Below, piece by piece: positions 1 through 9,199 of a DNA stretch of 64,000 bases. The notes under the pieces are model-generated. The model was not told the DNA's origin. It worked only from the letters and a program-made list of their open reading frames with translations, and did no database searches. The position numbers and the translations under genes were made by a program. The DNA is from Granulosicoccus sp036478595. GTDB taxonomy: Bacteria > Pseudomonadota > Gammaproteobacteria > Granulosicoccales > Granulosicoccaceae. Numbering within the stretch: the first letter of the stretch is position 1; every line of letters begins with the position of its first letter. The stretch lies in NCBI GenBank assembly GCA_036478595.1, contig JAZGEF010000069.1, forward strand, positions 124,001 through 188,000. Direction: 5' to 3'.

Positions 1-167
1 TAGTTTGTGACCAATTTGGTAATTTTACCATGCCAGCAAGTTCTCAGAACGACTAGATCGTCGACAACAAACGGTTAAAATGCAGTTAGTTATCGGGGTT
101 AACTCACAGCAAAAGGTAGCCCGTCTGATAAACTCCGACGACTTATTTACGCAAGGGCTCAAAATTC

Positions 168-1514
168 GTGTCACGCACTGCACTAACCGCCATACTCCTT
201 GTTCTGGCACTGTCTCTGGCTGCTTGTAGCGACTCACCCAAGTCGGTGGCTCCCCCTCCTGACAGCAATGGTGTCTTTACGCTTAGCCTGGGCACAAGTG
301 CCGTGTCTGTATCCGAAGGCGCAGGTGCCGCGTCTATATCGTTAAGTATTGCTCGAGATTCGGGCCACACGCTGCCCATCAATCTGGAGGCGGAAACCCT
401 CAACGGGGCCGATGCGAAAAACCTGCGCTGGGAGTTCCAAGACGAGCAATTAACAAGCAACGAAAATAGCACTGCCATGCTGTTAATGTTGGATATTGGC
501 GTAGCGCCGCTTCCTCCTGTGCCCAATCAACGCCAAATTCGTATAGTCGCCTCCGATGGTACAAACGCACCGGTGCAATCCACAGTAACACTGGACATCA
601 CACCGACAGACCGGCCTGACATCTATTTGCTCGCCGGACAAAGCAATATGGTGGGGTTTAGTGAAGATGGCTCCAAAAAAAGTGCAGCTGGTCAACTGGA
701 TGCCGTTAACAGCCGCATCTTTCAGCTTAACGTGACCGGCAACGATCAAGAACATTTCAAAACCGCTGGCGACTTTACTGATCCTGCTCAAATTGCCGTG
801 CCGGACCCGCGGTACACGCCCGCCGTCGACCCATTGCATGAAGGGTTCGATACGCTTATTCAAGACAAAATGGGCAGCAAAATTGGCCTCGGCTTGAAGT
901 TTGCGAAAGAGAGCTTGCCCAACACAACAGCCGATATCTACCTGGTACCCGCCGCCTGGTCTGACACTGGGTTCTGCCGACGAGAAACCAATTTAGTCGA
1001 GGGCTTGGGCTGGCTGCCAGTAGCACCACCCACCAGCTCAGCCTTCACTGGCACATTGCTTCACGACAGAGCTCTGGCACGCCTAAATCTAGTGTTAAGC
1101 GAAACCGATGGAATACTCCGCGGTATTCTGTGGCACCAAGGTGAAGGCGATTCTGACGATGCCGCCTGCGCTGCAGCCTACACAAGCAATCTGCAAGCGT
1201 TTGTCGCATCAATTAGAACTAACGCAACTGTTGATGCCAGAGGCCCATCCGGCCGTGGCCCTACCGTCAATATCCCACTAGTTGTTGGCACTATGAGCGC
1301 AGCAGTTGGCGCTTTCCCTGATTTGAAACAGCAGGTGGACGATGCTCTACGCACAGTTGGCAGCAATATTCCTTTCTCGGACGTAGTACTCACAGACGAC
1401 TTGATCCCGCCAGCTTACGATTGCGGTGATGGCTGCGTTCACTATGGGGCAGAATCCTATAGAGAAATGGGTACACGATATGCTGAGAAGCTACGAGCTA
1501 TACAGCAACGATAA
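168..1514 (+). CDS. SGNH/SASA-type carbohydrate esterase lipoprotein (paralogue 1)
   Basis: Predicted lipoprotein of 448 residues that starts at a GTG codon. A hydrophobic signal peptide ends in a lipobox (LAAC, Cys20), so it should be anchored in an outer or inner membrane leaflet. Residues about 35-145 form a beta-rich segment of unknown family. The catalytic part begins at DIYLLAGQSNM, with nucleophile Ser about 159. It continues with the WHQGEGD block near 325 and ends with a Gly-Cys-Val-His-Tyr-Gly block that supplies the likely catalytic His. These blocks are those of the sialate O-acetylesterase/acetylxylan-esterase (SASA) family, which removes O-acetyl groups from sugars. A paralogue with the same architecture follows 146 bp downstream, then an acyltransferase-3 gene. 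The natural substrate cannot be told from sequence. Confidence 0.82.
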   Translation: MSRTALTAILLVLALSLAACSDSPKSVAPPPDSNGVFTLSLGTSAVSVSEGAGAASISLSIARDSGHTLPINLEAETLNGADAKNLRWEFQDEQLTSNENSTAMLLMLDIGVAPLPPVPNQRQIRIVASDGTNAPVQSTVTLDITPTDRPDIYLLAGQSNMVGFSEDGSKKSAAGQLDAVNSRIFQLNVTGNDQEHFKTAGDFTDPAQIAVPDPRYTPAVDPLHEGFDTLIQDKMGSKIGLGLKFAKESLPNTTADIYLVPAAWSDTGFCRRETNLVEGLGWLPVAPPTSSAFTGTLLHDRALARLNLVLSETDGILRGILWHQGEGDSDDAACAAAYTSNLQAFVASIRTNATVDARGPSGRGPTVNIPLVVGTMSAAVGAFPDLKQQVDDALRTVGSNIPFSDVVLTDDLIPPAYDCGDGCVHYGAESYREMGTRYAEKLRAIQQR

Positions 1515-1660
1515 GCTATCCTTTAGCGATCTGTGAACCCTGTCTCAGTCGATTCGTTGAGTGTGTCCCGATATCTAGGTACAAGGCGAGACTGGCCAAA
1601 TCATATCGATTATTTGGTCGATAAACTACTCTGTTCCCCACGGCAATTGCCCGGTAAACC

Positions 1661-2995
1661 ATGAAACGTTTAAACCGCAACTCGATCTTGTTGCTTCTTA
1701 CCTTGCCCGCCTTGCTGCTAGGAGGCTGCAGCGGTAATAAATCGACAAACAACGGACAGTTTTTGATTGCAGCTACGGCGCCAACTGATGCCGTGCAAGA
1801 AGGCGACCCTACAGGTATTACTTTGCCTGTGACTATCACCAGAATGAATGATCACTCAGCGCCGCTCACTTTAAGGGTAGAGACAAGCGATCAGCTGCTA
1901 TTGGCCAGCTTCGATACTAACGAGCTCACACCAGATAACGACAATACTACGTTAAATGTCAGCCTCGCTATTGCTGACTTACCCATACAGGCACACACTA
2001 AATCAATCGACGTAATTGCTACTGACGGTACAGTCAGTACTAAAATAACTATCGCAATTCCGACTGAGCCCACTAATGCACCAGATATATACCTATTAGC
2101 AGGGCAAAGCAATATGATCGGTTTTAGTGGCGATGGCACCAAGCAATCATTTGCAGGTGGCGAGGATGAGCCTAACCCCAGAATCAAACAGCTGAATACA
2201 TCCAAGAACGATCAATTTACTATCTTTACAACGCGCGAGGATTTCACATCAGAATCCAAGAACGCCATTGCACCCGTTATTGTTCAAGCTGAAGACCCAC
2301 TGCATATACCACTTGATGCATCCAACACTAGCAGTAAAAACTTAAGTTACATCGGGCTAGGGCTAAGCTTTGCAAAAGCAGCTCTTCCTAACACCACAGC
2401 CGATATTGTACTTGTACCCGCTGCGTGGTCAGGTAGCGCATTTTGTGATAATACAGATGGCCCGATCGGACAGTGGAACGCACAATCAACCGCCGACAGT
2501 AACTTGGGTAATGACTGGATGTTCGAGCGCGCTGTCACTCGCACCAATATGACGATTAACGAAACCGGAGGTGTGCTGCGTGGCATCTTATGGCACCAGG
2601 GCGAGTCGGACGCTAACGAACGTTGTGCGGATTCTTATGCGGCCAATATGGTAAGTTTAGCGCAAGAATTCAGGCTTCGCATCACGCCAGATGCACGTGG
2701 CGCTGATTTGCGCCGTTCAGATGCCAATATCCCTTTTATTGTTGGCAGCATGTCAAAAGGCGTTGACGAGCGCAATGATCTTTCTGTATTTAGCGAAGAA
2801 AAACTAATCATTGATTCGGTTCATCGCAACATCGCTCTGCAAGTATCGCACGCGGCGTTCTCAAACCACGATGATCTAGTACCTGCAAATGGATACCCCT
2901 GTGGCAACACGACGTGCATACATTTTGGTCCTCAAGCGCTTAGGGAAATGGGCTCGCGATACTATCAAGCCCTATTAAGCGCCGTTAGCAACTGA
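1661..2995 (+). CDS. SGNH/SASA-type carbohydrate esterase lipoprotein (paralogue 2)
   Basis: Second esterase lipoprotein (444 residues, ATG start) with the same plan as the gene upstream. It has a signal peptide with lipobox LGGC (Cys23), a beta-rich segment of about 110 residues, then DIYLLAGQSNMIGF (Ser about 150), the WHQGESD block and a C-terminal Cys-Ile-His-Phe-Gly block. The GESD form is closer to the family consensus than the GEGD of paralogue 1. The N-terminal segments of the two paralogues are much more diverged than their catalytic domains, which suggests an old duplication with different surface partners. Only 14 bp separate its stop from the acyltransferase-3 gene, so the two are probably co-transcribed. 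The enzyme class is well supported; the polymer it acts on is not known. Confidence 0.82.
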   Translation: MKRLNRNSILLLLTLPALLLGGCSGNKSTNNGQFLIAATAPTDAVQEGDPTGITLPVTITRMNDHSAPLTLRVETSDQLLLASFDTNELTPDNDNTTLNVSLAIADLPIQAHTKSIDVIATDGTVSTKITIAIPTEPTNAPDIYLLAGQSNMIGFSGDGTKQSFAGGEDEPNPRIKQLNTSKNDQFTIFTTREDFTSESKNAIAPVIVQAEDPLHIPLDASNTSSKNLSYIGLGLSFAKAALPNTTADIVLVPAAWSGSAFCDNTDGPIGQWNAQSTADSNLGNDWMFERAVTRTNMTINETGGVLRGILWHQGESDANERCADSYAANMVSLAQEFRLRITPDARGADLRRSDANIPFIVGSMSKGVDERNDLSVFSEEKLIIDSVHRNIALQVSHAAFSNHDDLVPANGYPCGNTTCIHFGPQALREMGSRYYQALLSAVSN

Positions 2996-3009
2996 GGCGC
3001 CTGACGACC

Positions 3010-4017
3010 ATGAGATTGCATGCACTACAATACTTGCGAGCTGTAGCGGCTCTAGCGGTTGTGTACAGCCATTCTGTTATCCAGGTGGATGCATATCGCC
3101 CACACCTGGCTGAATGGGGAAGCTTTGGCGTTGATATATTTTTCATCATCTCTGGCTTCATCATGGTTTACATATCCAAGCCTTCCGATACGCCAAAAGA
3201 CTTTTTTAATAATCGAATTAAACGTGTTGTTCCACTGTATTGGTTTTTTACACTGCTTATGGCTGCAATCCTTTTGGCCGCACCATCCGTATTTAAAACA
3301 TCCGTGTTTAACTGGCAAGCGTTTGCCACCAGCTTATTTTTTATCCCCGGTTACAGCATTGCGAACTCGGCGGTGATATGGCCCATCGTTGCACCTGGCT
3401 GGTCATTAAATTATGAGATGTATTTTTACTTACTGTTTGCCATCTCATTATCTATATCGCAGGCTTACCGCATATTATTTATTGCAACAGCAATAACCGT
3501 TGTATTTACACTGTCTCATCTAATCGACAGCTCATCAGCCATTGGTGAGTTCTATAAAAATGGCATTGTGTTCGAGTTTGTTCTCGGAATGTTATTGGCA
3601 CAAATGTGGAAAAATGGCTATAGCATTCCTCAATGGGCGGCAGCGCTTTGTATTGTTGGTGGTTTCGTCGTCATATTTATGCAACTAAACTTGCCGCGTT
3701 TTTTTGAATTCGGAGTGCCTGCATTTTTTGTTGTCACTGGCTGCACTTACTTAAAAACAGGCGCGAACCGCTTTTTTCTAATGCTAGGTGATTCTTCCTA
3801 CGCCTTGTATTTAAGCCACATATTCAGCTTTGGTGTTATGCGTAAAACCTTACCGCCAATGTTAGAAGACAACAGCCACGCATCGTTGCTATTTGTCCTA
3901 ATTTCGATTGTATTTTGTGTGGCGGTAAGCATTGTTGTGCACTATGCGGTTGATAACTGGCTACTACGCAAGGAGCGCCTCAGCATGTTTGGCTTTGCCA
4001 AACCCAAAGAGATCTAA
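3010..4017 (+). CDS. Acyltransferase 3 family membrane protein (OafA/ExoZ-like)
   Basis: Integral membrane acyltransferase of 335 residues with about ten hydrophobic segments. The N-terminus carries the family's R-X10-H signature (Arg10 and His21, in LRAVAALAVVYSH), followed by the FGVDIFFIISGFIM segment typical of acyltransferase-3 proteins. This family moves acyl groups, usually acetyl, onto extracytoplasmic polysaccharides, lipopolysaccharide or glycolipids. It lacks the C-terminal SGNH domain that many OafA proteins carry. The two neighbouring secreted SASA esterases could supply an opposing or editing activity in separate polypeptides. That link is inferred from the neighbourhood only. 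Confidence 0.85.
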   Translation: MRLHALQYLRAVAALAVVYSHSVIQVDAYRPHLAEWGSFGVDIFFIISGFIMVYISKPSDTPKDFFNNRIKRVVPLYWFFTLLMAAILLAAPSVFKTSVFNWQAFATSLFFIPGYSIANSAVIWPIVAPGWSLNYEMYFYLLFAISLSISQAYRILFIATAITVVFTLSHLIDSSSAIGEFYKNGIVFEFVLGMLLAQMWKNGYSIPQWAAALCIVGGFVVIFMQLNLPRFFEFGVPAFFVVTGCTYLKTGANRFFLMLGDSSYALYLSHIFSFGVMRKTLPPMLEDNSHASLLFVLISIVFCVAVSIVVHYAVDNWLLRKERLSMFGFAKPKEI

Positions 4018-4125
4018 TTCAGTGAATCAACACACTACAGTTTGTTGCTTATTTGTGATCAAGCTCAAACCATACACGCGCTCGGCGAGCTTAAACTAAT
4101 GTTAGTTTCTGCAACGGCCGGCACT

Positions 4126-4416
4126 ATGCGTGAACCAAAAGAAATCATTCAACGTTTCGACCTGAAAACAGGCCATACGCTCAAGCTGCAAAGCCACGAC
4201 AAAATTGGCAAAGGTGGCACTATGTACGAAACCATATGGTATGACGAGCGTGATTGCGACCAAAAGCTGGTGTCTCGATTCCGTGCATGGATTAATCAGG
4301 ACGACAATCCACCCTACCGCCGTCAGATTGGTTGGGAACAGTACGCGTTATCAGGTGAACTGCTTGATCGCGAAGTGCGTTACTCCAAACGCGATAACCT
4401 GGAATACCTGCACTAA
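4126..4416 (+). CDS. Small conserved-looking hypothetical protein
   Basis: Encodes about 96 charged, soluble residues beginning MREPKEIIQRFDLKTGH. I do not recognise the family. There is no signal peptide, membrane segment or cysteine motif; Trp, Tyr, Arg and Asp are frequent, and the middle contains IWYDERDCDQKLVSRFRAW. The open frame reaches back to 4042, but the first codon there is TTG. ATG codons occur at 4099 and 4126. I chose 4126 because the extra upstream residues look non-coding, but neither start has a clear ribosome-binding site. It sits between the acyltransferase gene and the convergent recQ. Confidence 0.55.
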   Translation: MREPKEIIQRFDLKTGHTLKLQSHDKIGKGGTMYETIWYDERDCDQKLVSRFRAWINQDDNPPYRRQIGWEQYALSGELLDREVRYSKRDNLEYLH

Positions 4417-4444
4417 TTTACGAATAACGAGTTGCACCAGCTCT

Positions 4445-6265
4445 CTATTCAGTTACGGCGGCAAAATGTTTCATCACATCAAGAAACGCATCACCATAAT
4501 GATCTAACTTGTGTTGCCCAACACCCGATACCTTTGACATCTCTAATTCGTTAAGTGGGCGTTTGTCTACCATCTCAGACAGAGTTTTATCGCTAAACAC
4601 CACGTAGGCTGGGACACCCGCTGTTTCCGCTAACTCTTTACGTAACGCTCTGAGCTCATCCCATAATGGCTGATCAGCTGATTGTATGGTTGGCGCTGAT
4701 TGTTTTACTCTGCTGCGCGAACTCGAAGCTGGCTGGCTTGAGCTAACACGTACCTTCAATATTTGCTCGCCGCGCAGTAATGGCCGTGCAGAATCGGTCA
4801 GGCTAATCGAACCATGCCCGCCTACATCAACCGTTAAAAAACCTTTCGCGATTAGCTGTCGGAATAAACTACGCCATTGCGTGCTGTTTAGATCCTTGCC
4901 AATGCCAAATGTCGATTGTGATTGATGATCATTACTCAGGATTCGATCATTGGCTTTGCCCAACAAAACATCCACTAAGTAATTAACACCAAAGCGTTGC
5001 CCGGTACGATAGGTACAGGACAACGCCTTTCGGGCAGCTTCAGTTGCATCCCAGGTTTCTGGTGGGATTAAGCAGTTATCGCAATTACCGCACACCACTT
5101 CATTGGGGTCGTCAAAATATTCTAGTAACGCTTTTCGGCGACAAACGTCTTGCTCCGCCAAGCTCAGCATGTACTCAAGTTTGTGATGCTCAACTCGTTT
5201 GTGTTGTTCGTCCGCGTTGGACTCAGCCATCATGTTGCGCAGGTTTATCACATCTTGCAGACCGTAAACCAACCACGCGTCCGAAGGCTGACCATCGCGC
5301 CCAGCTCTACCCGTTTCTTGATAATAGGCCTCAACGCTTTTAGGTAAATTAAGGTGAGCGACAAAGCGAACATCGGGTTTGTCTATACCCATACCAAACG
5401 CGATGGTGGCCACCACTATCACGCTGTCGTTGCGTAAAAAATGCGTCTGATTGCGCTGGCGATCCTGAGCTGGCATACCGGCGTGATAAGGAACAGCATC
5501 ACGGCCTTGTTCACACAACCATTTAGCGACGTCTTCAACTTTTTTACGTGATTGGCAATACACTATGCCCGCGCTCTCAGTGTGTTGGGAATTTAAAAAT
5601 TCCCAAAGTTGATCTTTTACGTTTCTGGCTTCTGCTAATGCGTAACAGATATTAGGACGATCAAAACCTGCAATAAATTTCTTCGCACCTTGTAAGCCCA
5701 GATTGTTTACAATCTCATCTCGAGTACGTTGGTCAGCGGTCGCGGTTAGTGCGATTCGAGGGATATCGGGAAAGCGCTCCTGCAATGCTGACAAACCCAT
5801 ATACTCTGGCCGGAAATCATGCCCCCATTGAGATACGCAGTGAGCCTCGTCTATGGCAAATAAGGCAATCTCGGCCCTATCAAGCAACGTCAGCATTGAA
5901 GGCATCAACAAGCGCTCAGGCGCTACGTAGAGTAGATCGATATCACCAGCGAGTAAGGCCGTTTCAGTATCTGCAATGGCTTCGCGGCTAAGTGTGGAGT
6001 TAATAAAAGCAGCGTTTAGATTTAATGCCCGCAAAGCATCAACCTGATCTTGCATTAGGGCGATTAGTGGGGACACAACAATGCCCGTGCCGCGCCTAAC
6101 TAAGGAGGGGATCTGATAACAAATTGATTTACCACCGCCCGTTGGCATGAGTGCCAAGGCATCACCCCCGTCTATTATCGTATCGATAATATCGGCTTGA
6201 GCGCCTCGAAAGTTGGGGTAACCGTAAATGGTTTGTAGGATATCTAACGCGTCCGTGTGTTTCAT
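4445..6265 (-). CDS. recQ: ATP-dependent DNA helicase RecQ
   Basis: RecQ of 606 residues, normal length for the family. It is a 3'-5' superfamily 2 helicase acting in RecF-pathway recombination and fork repair. The N-terminal helicase core shows Walker A (MPTGGGKS, about 40-47) and the DEAH box followed by aromatic-rich CVSQWGHDFRPEY. The second helicase domain has the GRAGRDGQPSDA motif. The RecQ zinc-binding segment is visible as CRRKALLEYF followed by CGNCDNC. A winged-helix region and a C-terminal HRDC domain follow (from about 530). It has no gene partner here: downstream it converges on a small hypothetical gene, and upstream about 75 bp separate it from an SDR gene. Confidence 0.97.
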   Translation of the reverse strand: MKHTDALDILQTIYGYPNFRGAQADIIDTIIDGGDALALMPTGGGKSICYQIPSLVRRGTGIVVSPLIALMQDQVDALRALNLNAAFINSTLSREAIADTETALLAGDIDLLYVAPERLLMPSMLTLLDRAEIALFAIDEAHCVSQWGHDFRPEYMGLSALQERFPDIPRIALTATADQRTRDEIVNNLGLQGAKKFIAGFDRPNICYALAEARNVKDQLWEFLNSQHTESAGIVYCQSRKKVEDVAKWLCEQGRDAVPYHAGMPAQDRQRNQTHFLRNDSVIVVATIAFGMGIDKPDVRFVAHLNLPKSVEAYYQETGRAGRDGQPSDAWLVYGLQDVINLRNMMAESNADEQHKRVEHHKLEYMLSLAEQDVCRRKALLEYFDDPNEVVCGNCDNCLIPPETWDATEAARKALSCTYRTGQRFGVNYLVDVLLGKANDRILSNDHQSQSTFGIGKDLNSTQWRSLFRQLIAKGFLTVDVGGHGSISLTDSARPLLRGEQILKVRVSSSQPASSSRSRVKQSAPTIQSADQPLWDELRALRKELAETAGVPAYVVFSDKTLSEMVDKRPLNELEMSKVSGVGQHKLDHYGDAFLDVMKHFAAVTE

Positions 6266-6339
6266 AGTTGAGCCTTGAAGTTAGAGTGTTACGCACATCC
6301 TGTGCTGTGAATAGACTACCAGTTATTGCTTAAGAGAGG

Positions 6340-7104
6340 TTATTTCGGGCCCATGCGTATCGCACCATCAAGGCGGATAACCTCACCATTAAGCATACGA
6401 TTTTCCGCTATGTGCTGAACCAGTGACGCGTACTCATCTGGTGCGCCTAAGCGCTTAGGGAACGGCACTTGAGCGGCCAAGGCGTCCTGAACTTCTTCAG
6501 GCATGGATGTCACCATCGGGGTTGCGAATATCCCTGGCGCTATCGCGCATGCCCTTATACCTAGCGAAGCAAGATCGCGAGCCATTGGCAACGTCATGCC
6601 CGCGATACCGGCTTTGGATGCAGCATAGGCACATTGCCCAATTTGCCCGTCATAGGCGGCCACTGAAGCAGTGTTGATAATCACGCCTCGTTCGTTATCT
6701 TCTAGCGGATCGAGCGCGGTCATAGCGTTGGCAATATTGGAGGCCATAAGATACGAGCCGATCAAATTAACCGAAATTGTTTTTTCAAATACAGCAGCAT
6801 CATGGGGACCTTCTCGGGTAACTGTTCTGCTGGCAGGTGCGATGCCCGCACAATTTACCAATACGCGTGGAATACATTTTACCTTAACCAGCGTGGCAAC
6901 CAAATCCTGAACTTGATCACTTTGGCTAACATCGGTTGGTAAAAACTCTGCGCCCATTGTTGCAACGCGTTCCGCTGCGTCCTCTGATGGCAAGTCGGTT
7001 ACGATAACCATGCAGCCAAGCTCACAAAAGTGCGAGGCTGTGGCTGCACCCAATCCAGATGCACCCCCGGTAACCAAAACAGTTGTATCGTGATTACAAA
7101 TCAA
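6340..7104 (-). CDS. SDR oxidoreductase, type-2 3-hydroxyacyl-CoA dehydrogenase-like
   Basis: Short-chain dehydrogenase of about 254 residues. The N-terminal nucleotide-binding motif is TGGASGLG, and the catalytic Tyr-Lys pair lies in CAYAASKAG. The IIINTASVAAYDGQIGQ context and the late APGIFATPM segment resemble HSD10-type 3-hydroxyacyl-CoA dehydrogenases, so oxidation of a 3-hydroxyacyl-CoA with NAD is the best guess. An ATG in frame at 7134 would overlap the upstream gene by 34 bp. I prefer the TTG at 7104 because GGAG lies 7 bases before it, it overlaps the upstream stop as TTGA, and it puts the first beta strand at the usual distance from the N-terminus. The gene is coupled to the DUF3581 gene. 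Confidence 0.85.
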   Translation of the reverse strand: MICNHDTTVLVTGGASGLGAATASHFCELGCMVIVTDLPSEDAAERVATMGAEFLPTDVSQSDQVQDLVATLVKVKCIPRVLVNCAGIAPASRTVTREGPHDAAVFEKTISVNLIGSYLMASNIANAMTALDPLEDNERGVIINTASVAAYDGQIGQCAYAASKAGIAGMTLPMARDLASLGIRACAIAPGIFATPMVTSMPEEVQDALAAQVPFPKRLGAPDEYASLVQHIAENRMLNGEVIRLDGAIRMGPK

Positions 7105-7817
7105 GCGCCTACTCCACGGTACTCTTGTTGCCATTGTTGGTACTGCTCAACAATGCTGCCCATTGTCTCTTCGTCAAATTCACGTAAGCTACCAAGCACC
7201 ATGTTTTTTTCTCCTCGGCCGACAAGTTCGCCATTGTCGTGAAGATCAAATCGCAATGTTGCCTTGCCTTTTTTACCCTCCACAATTAACGATGTATCTG
7301 CAAGCTTCAGCTTTGGTGCAAGCAATTCTGTAGTGCTCAATTCCAAGGCCATATCGGTATAGATCACCAATGGCCTGGTGGGGTTGATCATTACGCCTTC
7401 TTTGCGCATTAGCTCAACAAGAATGTCCGGAAATGTTTTGCCAGAGAATTGGACATATTCTTGCGTAAGTGTTGCGATAGCTTGTGGATCAGTCACACGA
7501 TCGCCACTGGATGTGACCTCAAGATACGCTTTGCCGGTCGCATCTTTTAACGTCAAATTTGTTTCGATGGTTTCAGGCAATAGCACTGGCACATCGGCAG
7601 ACAACATTCCTTCAAACTTCATTTGCATCGAGCTAAACACACCGTATCGATTTAACAATACCGAAAACAGCAGATCTCCTGGGACACAAAATCGCTTGCC
7701 GCCAACATCATGCAGTGGGTTGAAATCACCCGCAATTGATTTAGCAAACTGGCTCGCCTGTGTCTCAGTAAACTGCAGCTGCTCACCGTCCAATTGGTAG
7801 TAATCTTGTATTTTCAT
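7101..7817 (-). CDS. DUF3581 family protein
   Basis: Protein of 238 residues that I recognise as the uncharacterised gammaproteobacterial DUF3581 family. The diagnostic stretch is the N-terminal QASQFAKSIAGDFNPLHD followed by KRFCVPGDLLF. The first part resembles the substrate-binding loop of hot-dog-fold (MaoC-like) acyl-CoA hydratases, so binding of an acyl thioester is possible, but no function is established. It is soluble with no signal peptide. Its stop codon overlaps the proposed TTG start of the downstream acyl-CoA-dehydrogenase-like SDR, which fits a fatty-acyl context. Confidence 0.85.
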   Translation of the reverse strand: MKIQDYYQLDGEQLQFTETQASQFAKSIAGDFNPLHDVGGKRFCVPGDLLFSVLLNRYGVFSSMQMKFEGMLSADVPVLLPETIETNLTLKDATGKAYLEVTSSGDRVTDPQAIATLTQEYVQFSGKTFPDILVELMRKEGVMINPTRPLVIYTDMALELSTTELLAPKLKLADTSLIVEGKKGKATLRFDLHDNGELVGRGEKNMVLGSLREFDEETMGSIVEQYQQWQQEYRGVGA

Positions 7818-7845
7818 GGCTAAATTATACCGCCAAAGTGGCGCG

Positions 7846-8418
7846 TCAGCGGTATTGCTTTATAAGCAGTTCAAACCGAACGAGTTGCTCACGTGACAAG
7901 GAAACGGCGCGAGGATAATGTGGCTTGATTCGATCATTTAGCGTGTCGCCACTCCAGCCAACGGTGGTGCGCATAAATTCATGCAGCCCGGCCTCATCAA
8001 ATAACTGCTCATACCCCGCCATCACACAGTCAATATAAGATTGCAAAATAGGGAAATTCTCATTCGCTGGAGCCAAGTTTTCTGGCAGTGATCGATAAAT
8101 GGCCACCTCTTTAACGGGTAGTGCTGTTTCAATTTCAAAAGCACAGATTGGCACGGATTGCCGAAAGTAGCCTGATTCGCGTTGATCCAAGGTAGGCAGT
8201 TCGCTCTGCTCCATCAGCACTACTACCCCATCAATGGACGTTGCGGCATCAGCGGCTGGCCGAGCGCTTAAAGAGGTGCAGTGGCGATCAGTGGCATCAT
8301 CTGCGACGCGATGAGCCCAGTGCCGCTCCCATCCTGATAAGCGTGCCTTGAAAGCGTCTTCGAGCGGTGGGCGTGTGTTTCGGTTCACCAGTGAACCGTA
8401 GCCAAAATATGCGATCAT
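7846..8418 (-). CDS. Gamma-glutamylcyclotransferase-like family protein
   Basis: Protein of about 190 residues opening with MIAYFGYGSLVNRNT. This is the YGSL motif of the gamma-glutamylcyclotransferase (GGCT/AIG2-like) fold, which releases 5-oxoproline from gamma-glutamyl compounds. An acidic residue expected as catalytic acid may be the Glu in LDQRESGYFR. In-frame codons extend to a TTG at 8445, but the ATG at 8418 puts the first beta strand at the normal position, so I use it. It lies 28 bp upstream of the DUF3581 gene on the same strand and diverges from the amine-oxidase-like cluster. Substrate is unknown. Confidence 0.78.
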   Translation of the reverse strand: MIAYFGYGSLVNRNTRPPLEDAFKARLSGWERHWAHRVADDATDRHCTSLSARPAADAATSIDGVVVLMEQSELPTLDQRESGYFRQSVPICAFEIETALPVKEVAIYRSLPENLAPANENFPILQSYIDCVMAGYEQLFDEAGLHEFMRTTVGWSGDTLNDRIKPHYPRAVSLSREQLVRFELLIKQYR

Positions 8419-8475
8419 TTCGGGCAATATTCCGTTTGTTGACAAACTTGCGAAACCCCTAACGGTTAAAATGTC

Positions 8476-8493
8476 ACACTATCGATATAGTGT
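8476..8493. promoter_or_regulatory. Palindrome upstream of the amine-oxidase-like operon
   Basis: Inverted repeat ACACTAT-CGAT-ATAGTGT, embedded in a GTCACA direct repeat. It lies between the divergent GGCT-like gene and the amine-oxidase-like cluster, about 25-40 bp before the chosen ATG at 8519. It could be an operator. If translation instead began at the ATG at 8471 it would be coding, but that start has no ribosome-binding site. Confidence 0.35.
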
Positions 8494-8518
8494 CACAGAT
8501 CACCTTCTAGGCAGTCAA

Positions 8519-9199
8519 ATGCGAGCGCCACAGTATAACCGAGCAGCATATTTGTTTTCAGGGATGATCCTGCTTTGTCAGCTACCATTGCTGGCCATCT
8601 CCGGCGAGCTATCGCAAACTGAACATGCCATTGCTGCAAGCCTTGCAGATGCGACACCGTGGCCTCCCACATTGCGCTCATCATTAGCGGCTAAAGTTGT
8701 AACTCAAGTCGCAACTAAAGGCTCGGCCCATCCACTTGGTTTACAAACTCTGTCAATCGAAGCCGATTGGAAAAAACATGCTGACGCAACACGGCTTGCC
8801 AGAATCTATCAGTACGACCACACACAATTAAAAAGCCGTTTACTCGTGGTTGATGTGAACAGCAAGCAAGTGATACGCGAACAGCTCATTAACTCTGTCC
8901 ATTTACCGCTAAGCACTGATGAAATACTTTACGCCACTGCCCAGCTCAATGCTAGTGCGTCATTGTTGCTTGATATCAATCAAGAACGCACACAACAATT
9001 GCTAACACCCATCACTGATCTTTCTAGCTTTGATGTTAAAGCCAGCATCTACGAACCCACTTTAACTCATCACCCGTGTAGCACGCAGCGTTGTGTGCTG
9101 TTTGCACTAGTGGATGCCACCTTAACCGTCTCCAGTGTCGAACCACTCGTGTTGCTAAGCAGCGGTGATGTGCAGCGATTACAGGACACCTTACGGTGA
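8519..9199 (+). CDS. Secreted protein resembling copper amine oxidase N-domains
   Basis: About 226 residues starting MRAPQYNRAAYLFSG, with a hydrophobic signal segment (MILLCQLPLLAISG). The mature part has HPLGLQTLSIEADW and then RLARIYQYDHTQLKSRLLVV, which reads like the N2/N3 substrate-entry domains of copper amine oxidases (a strand-rich VVDV-containing segment after an acyl/HPL block). A second similar block near the C-terminus contains a Cys pair (PCSTQRC). It lacks any catalytic domain. In ordinary amine oxidases this region is fused to the catalytic domain; here the catalytic-like domains are the next two genes. The stop overlaps the next start (GTGA), so translation is coupled. The domain assignment is by eye and moderate; the secretion signal is clearer. 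Confidence 0.55.
   Translation: MRAPQYNRAAYLFSGMILLCQLPLLAISGELSQTEHAIAASLADATPWPPTLRSSLAAKVVTQVATKGSAHPLGLQTLSIEADWKKHADATRLARIYQYDHTQLKSRLLVVDVNSKQVIREQLINSVHLPLSTDEILYATAQLNASASLLLDINQERTQQLLTPITDLSSFDVKASIYEPTLTHHPCSTQRCVLFALVDATLTVSSVEPLVLLSSGDVQRLQDTLR

Noticed and set aside
25..526. Minus-strand open frames 25-237 and 143-526 under the first esterase
   Set aside because: They are antisense shadows of the esterase gene and its upstream region, with no ribosome-binding site or recognisable protein features.
4686..6000. Several 60-100-codon plus-strand frames across recQ
   Set aside because: All are antisense to the well-supported recQ coding sequence and have irregular composition.
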